64,000 nucleotides of DNA from Azadirachta indica (taxonomy: Eukaryota; Streptophyta; Magnoliopsida; Sapindales; Meliaceae). The stretch's first letter is position 1; each line of letters starts with the position of its first letter. The notes beneath the pieces are model-generated. The model worked only from the letters and a program-made list of their open reading frames with translations, was not told where the DNA came from and did not search any database. The stretch covers positions 6,408,545-6,472,544 of the forward strand of contig CM040447.1 in assembly GCA_022749755.1 (NCBI GenBank), in the 5' to 3' direction. Position numbers and translations under genes: made by a program. Shown here one piece after another: positions 61,184 through 64,000 of this stretch.

Positions 61184-62067
61184 TGTTGTGTTGGGATAAA
61201 CTAATATAAACCAATTTGCAGAAACACAATAATTACCTTATTCTCTCTTGCGTGAACCTAATAGGAAACAAACAAATAGAGTAATAATCTTTGGCACAAA
61301 ATCAATTTTTGGACAGCAACTACATCATCAACAAAATAACCATAACACAATCAATTTTTAACGTGGAAAACCTCCCCAATGTGAGGAGTAAAAATCACGG
61401 GACCGTAGTCCACCCGAAAAATCTCCACTATAATCAAATAATGGGAATACACAATTTCTCTCTAGTTAGAACTAGAGGTACACATTCACAATATTCTCAA
61501 GATCACACAATCTTGGCAAACAATCAAGTTTCACAAAGAAATTAGAGAGAGTTCAAGAAAAACATCACCATAATGGTGGCCTAACTTTCAACCACGAAAT
61601 CTGGAGAAAAAGGAGCTCTAAATCTGATCTCCACCATTCAGAATTTACTCCTCTGAATTAGGAAGCTGCTGGTAAAATTTCAGCTCAATCGGACCACGAA
61701 TCAATCTCCGATTAGCCACTTGATCAAAACTGTCCCAAGTTTACTGTTCTGCCTCTCTTTAGACGATAAAGAGTAACCGCCTCTCTCTCTAGGCTCTCTC
61801 TCTAGGCGATAAACAGTGCCGCTTCTATACGATGAACAGTATTTTCTCTCTCTAGGAGATAAACAGTGCCGCCTCTCTCTCTCTAGACGGTGAATAGTGC
61901 CCCCTCTCTCTTCTTAACTCACATATATATATATGTTGCAGTAAAAAAGAATACTAAACTCTACTTAAGAAAAGACTAAAATGTCTTTGGGTTAATTGAA
62001 CTTAATTACTATTGAAGAAAAAATTTGGGCCACCTCCAAATAGGAGGAAACCCAACCCAATATGTTG
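61184..62067. mobile_element. LTR-like insertion (solo LTR or TRIM type) in LECRK-3 with 5-bp target duplication
   Basis: The element spans 61189-62062 (874 bp), starting TGTTGGG and ending CCCAACCCAATA, nearly inverse ends (TGTTGGG against TATTGGG). TGTTG flanks it directly at 61184-61188 and 62063-62067. LTR elements normally start TG and end CA; here the end is TA, one change away. Contents: AT-rich text, aacgtggaaaacctccccaa and caccataatggtggcc phrases, and a pyrimidine-rich degenerate array. No coding region is seen, so it is a solo LTR or a small non-autonomous element. Confidence 0.8.
61755..61910. repeat. Degenerate tandem array inside the LTR-like insertion
   Basis: The motif CTAGACGATAAACAGTGCCG and variants (gcgataaacagtgccgc, acgatgaacagtatttt, gagataaacagtgccgcc, acggtgaatagtgccccc) recurs about five times, separated by CT-rich runs. 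Confidence 0.7.
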
Positions 62068-62518
62068 GACAGCAAAGATATCGGATTTCGGACTTTCCAA
62101 GTTGTTGAAGCCTGATCAAACGAGAACATACACAGTGGCAAGAGGGACAAGAGGATATACTGCTCCGGATTGGCAGGGGAACAACCTTCCAATTACGGTG
62201 AAAGCAGATGTGTACAGTTATGGAATAATGTTGCTCGAAATCATTTGTTGCAGAAAGAAAATGGATGCATCTCTGAGAGACGAAGAAATCATACTAATGG
62301 ATTGGGTTTATCAATGCTATGAAGCTGGTGAGATTGAAAAGCTGGTTCAAGAAGAACGATGATGTAGAAAAGAAGGAATTGGAGAAAATGGTGAAGATTG
62401 GACTTTTGTGCGTGGAGACTGAATTCACGTTGAGGCCTACAAGGAAAAAATTCATTTTGATGATGGAAGGAATTCTGGTTACGCCACCTCCGCGTTGTCC
62501 ATGTTCTTCTGTTAAAAA

Positions 62519-62806
62519 CTAATTATTATGTATACAATAACTTTCCTTGACATCGAAGTACAAGCTATCTAGAAATAACTTACGATAGTAATATTCCTCA
62601 CCTGGTGATTGTATTTCACCCTTGGAATGGTATAGCAAACGAAAATCAGACAGCCAATATTGAAGAAATGAAAAATGAGTGATAATGAGATGTAAAGGAA
62701 CGAAATTGAGGTATGTGTTATGAAACAACATTCTGGTTCGTTTTTTTTGCGGCTGAGTCCACTCGGCCGAGTTCGCCTTCCACTTGTCTTTCTTCGGCGG
62801 CGCCAT
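62519..62806 (-). CDS. Small hypothetical ORF with a GC-rich basic start
   Basis: A 95-codon frame begins MAPPKKDKWKANSAEWTQPQ, rich in Lys and Pro, and its first about 90 bp together with upstream DNA to about 62870 is notably GC-rich in an AT-rich region. After about codon 28 the text becomes AT-biased and loses protein-like character. It could be a first exon, a 5' gene fragment or a retrocopy end whose rest is lost. Only the MAPPKKDK start recalls basic ribosomal-type proteins; no family match is claimed. It runs convergent with LECRK-3 and ends at that gene's stop. Confidence 0.25.
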   Translation of the reverse strand: MAPPKKDKWKANSAEWTQPQKKRTRMLFHNTYLNFVPLHLIITHFSFLQYWLSDFRLLYHSKGEIQSPGEEYYYRKLFLDSLYFDVKESYCIHNN

Positions 62807-62869
62807 TCTTTTTGTTTCCTGTTTTGGGCTCGAACGTTTTGTGATCGCGGCGGCCGGGGAAGCAGGCTT

Positions 62870-63127
62870 GTGTAAATGGGCTAGGATTTGCTACAACGAA
62901 TGAACCAACGTAAGACTACAATGTCCGATGTCATTATTGATAACATAGCCACGTGGGATTAAAGTGGCTATTAATAAAATCTTTTTTTTTTTTAAGTAAA
63001 AACTACTAAATTAATTCTGATGTAAATTAAAAACATTTAATAAATAAATTCACGAAAGGACGTAGTAATAGGCGCCCAAAGGTTGGGCTTATATAATTGA
63101 AGTTACATATAAAAGTAAAAAAAAAAA
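62870..63127. other. Intergenic DNA, no recognised gene
   Basis: A T-run is at 62984-62994. Nothing else is supported. Confidence 0.4.
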
Positions 63128-63260
63128 ATTTGACCATAAGTACCAAAATCTATTGTAGCACTGTTGACAAATCATAACTAGTTATTGATTTCGGGTTCAA
63201 ATCTTAGCTGTAGATATTAGCATTATGCTCAATTCTCATCCAAGAAATTGGAAGATCGAA
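63128..63260 (+). repeat. Dispersed repeat with B-box-like motif, copy 1
   Basis: Shares an ordered series of matches with 63778-63905: gcaccaaa/gtaccaaa, gcactgttgacaaatc, ggttcaaatc and tgctcaattctcat. The GGTTCAAATC piece resembles a pol III B box, so a tRNA-derived SINE remnant is possible. Confidence 0.4.
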
Positions 63261-63777
63261 TGCGCTTTTCAATTATTTTTCTTTCAAATTGCAATATCAA
63301 CACTAATTTCTCTTCCCAAAAACAACGGTTTATTAAAGTTATCAGGCCTTTAGCTTAACGGTAAAAGTCGATGAAAATTTTCAGAATATATGCATTTAAC
63401 CCTCCAAAAAATTTTGTATAAACCTTTGTCCTATAAAAAATAGATTTTTAGGTATTGAATATGTTATAACAGTGTCTGTATGTTTTCAATATCATTAATA
63501 GTGCTTTCGTAAATTACGGGGTTGTAATACTTAAAAAAAAAAAAAAAGAAAAGAAAGGGTCTATTAAATCTTTTTTTACAACAATTCTATCACTAAGATT
63601 TAATAACAATAAAAAAAAAATCTTCTACCTAATGTATATTATACATACGTATCCTAAGAAGGCAAAGATATTTCAAGGTAATGTTTGCTCTTATGAATAT
63701 ACTTTTTGCTTTCTATTAAATTAAATTTTCTCTAACACAAAATAATAAGCAAAATATATAAAATAAAAAAAGGTTAA
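63261..63777. other. Intergenic DNA, no recognised gene
   Basis: A short tRNA-like 5' phrase (ggcctttagcttaacggtaaaag, about 63345-63367) is not followed by a cloverleaf. A-runs lie at about 63533-63550 and 63611-63620. Confidence 0.4.
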
Positions 63778-63905
63778 TACATAGGCACCAAATTCTGTTA
63801 CAGCACTCTTGGCAAATCTAATCTAGTGATTAACTCCTGATTCAAATCCCGGCAACGAAAATTACCATTTTGCTCAATTCTCATTCTAGAAATTGCACAA
63901 GCTTG
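63778..63905 (+). repeat. Dispersed repeat with B-box-like motif, copy 2
   Basis: Diverged partner of 63128-63260, with gattcaaatcccggc in the B-box position and tctagtgattaactcc just before it. No full tRNA fold is present. Confidence 0.4.
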
Positions 63906-64000
63906 GTATGTGAAGTATTAATTTTCACATTATATTATTATATTTTTTCGTTATTCAATATAGTTGTTATTATTACGTTAATTCTATTTAATATAATTAT

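Larger units (their letters stand above)
59243..62522 (+). pseudogene. LECRK-class receptor kinase pseudogene (LECRK-3)
   Basis: Third tandem member, from a different LECRK subclade. One frame from ATG 59243 runs through signal peptide (MAKKFCPLFIILFVLLLSV), lectin domain (TAGTTLYTK, FAFGFYSSGDGFRVGIW), EGF-like CGLNSYC, PAN-like CSDKCLQDCNCVVVQF, transmembrane helix and kinase. In-frame stops: TGA 59300, TAA 59645, TAA 60467. The kinase loop reads IIHCNIKPQSIL, so the catalytic Asp is Asn and the Mg-binding Asn is Ser. An 874-bp LTR-like element splits the gene at 61189-62062; because insert plus target copy is 879 bp, the frame resumes unchanged with AKISDFGLSKLLKPDQ and GTRGYTAPDW. Near 62355 one extra base (gaagaacgatgatg) causes a final frameshift before the tail MVKIGLLCVETEF. 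It is clearly dead as a kinase. Confidence 0.93.

Noticed and set aside
63345..63370. tRNA-like phrase TAGCTTAACGGTAAAAG
   Set aside because: It resembles an A box only; no anticodon arm, T arm or acceptor pairing follows.
1..64000. CRISPR arrays, bacterial operons or organelle insertions
   Set aside because: No regular spacer-repeat pattern, no bacterial-type gene organisation and no plastid or mitochondrial genes were seen; the DNA is plant nuclear.

Overview
This window is nuclear DNA from a flowering plant. It is AT-rich, most genes are split by GT/AG introns, and transposon debris is everywhere. All recognisable genes belong to plant families: SABATH methyltransferases, an ELI3/mannitol-dehydrogenase type alcohol dehydrogenase, citrate-binding proteins, G-type lectin receptor kinases of the LECRK class, and a plant-type tRNA-His. 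The family set fits a woody eudicot, possibly Citrus or a relative; that is inference and cannot be proved from the sequence alone. A run of 100 N at 49087-49186 marks a scaffold gap.

Layout. (1) 1-15290 holds two minus-strand SABATH genes: A1 (4771-7483, intact, five exons) and B1 (13235-15290, broken). (2) 15291-19649 holds a LINE-derived repeat followed by a decayed third copy of gene B (unit C). (3) 20008-25516 is a five-exon CAD-family gene with one frameshift and a copia retrotransposon remnant in intron 2. (4) 26008-26788 is a frameshifted citrate-binding-protein gene. (5) 28727-44025 is a second, nearly identical copy of 1-15290, about 28.73 kb downstream, carrying A2 (one-base frameshift) and B2 (complete exon 1 but the same C-terminal frameshift as B1). 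(6) 46368-47226 is an intact citrate-binding-protein gene. (7) 50454-50525 is tRNA-His(GTG). (8) 51058-62522 is a tandem trio of plus-strand LECRK genes: two intact and intronless, the third broken by three nonsense codons, an LTR-like insertion with a 5-bp target duplication, a frameshift and loss of the catalytic Asp.

The left two thirds is a small-molecule methyltransferase array enlarged by tandem and segmental duplication. The right third is a receptor-kinase cluster of the type linked to defence signalling. Nothing shows that the two parts act in one pathway. I did not find an undescribed molecular system. The best leads are the near-identical 15-kb duplication with LINE repeats at its edges, the repeated one-base frameshifts (real decay or consensus error), the dated-by-structure LTR insertion in LECRK-3, and a 185-bp identical tract between LECRK-1 and LECRK-2 that suggests gene conversion. 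Percent identities were judged by eye, not computed.
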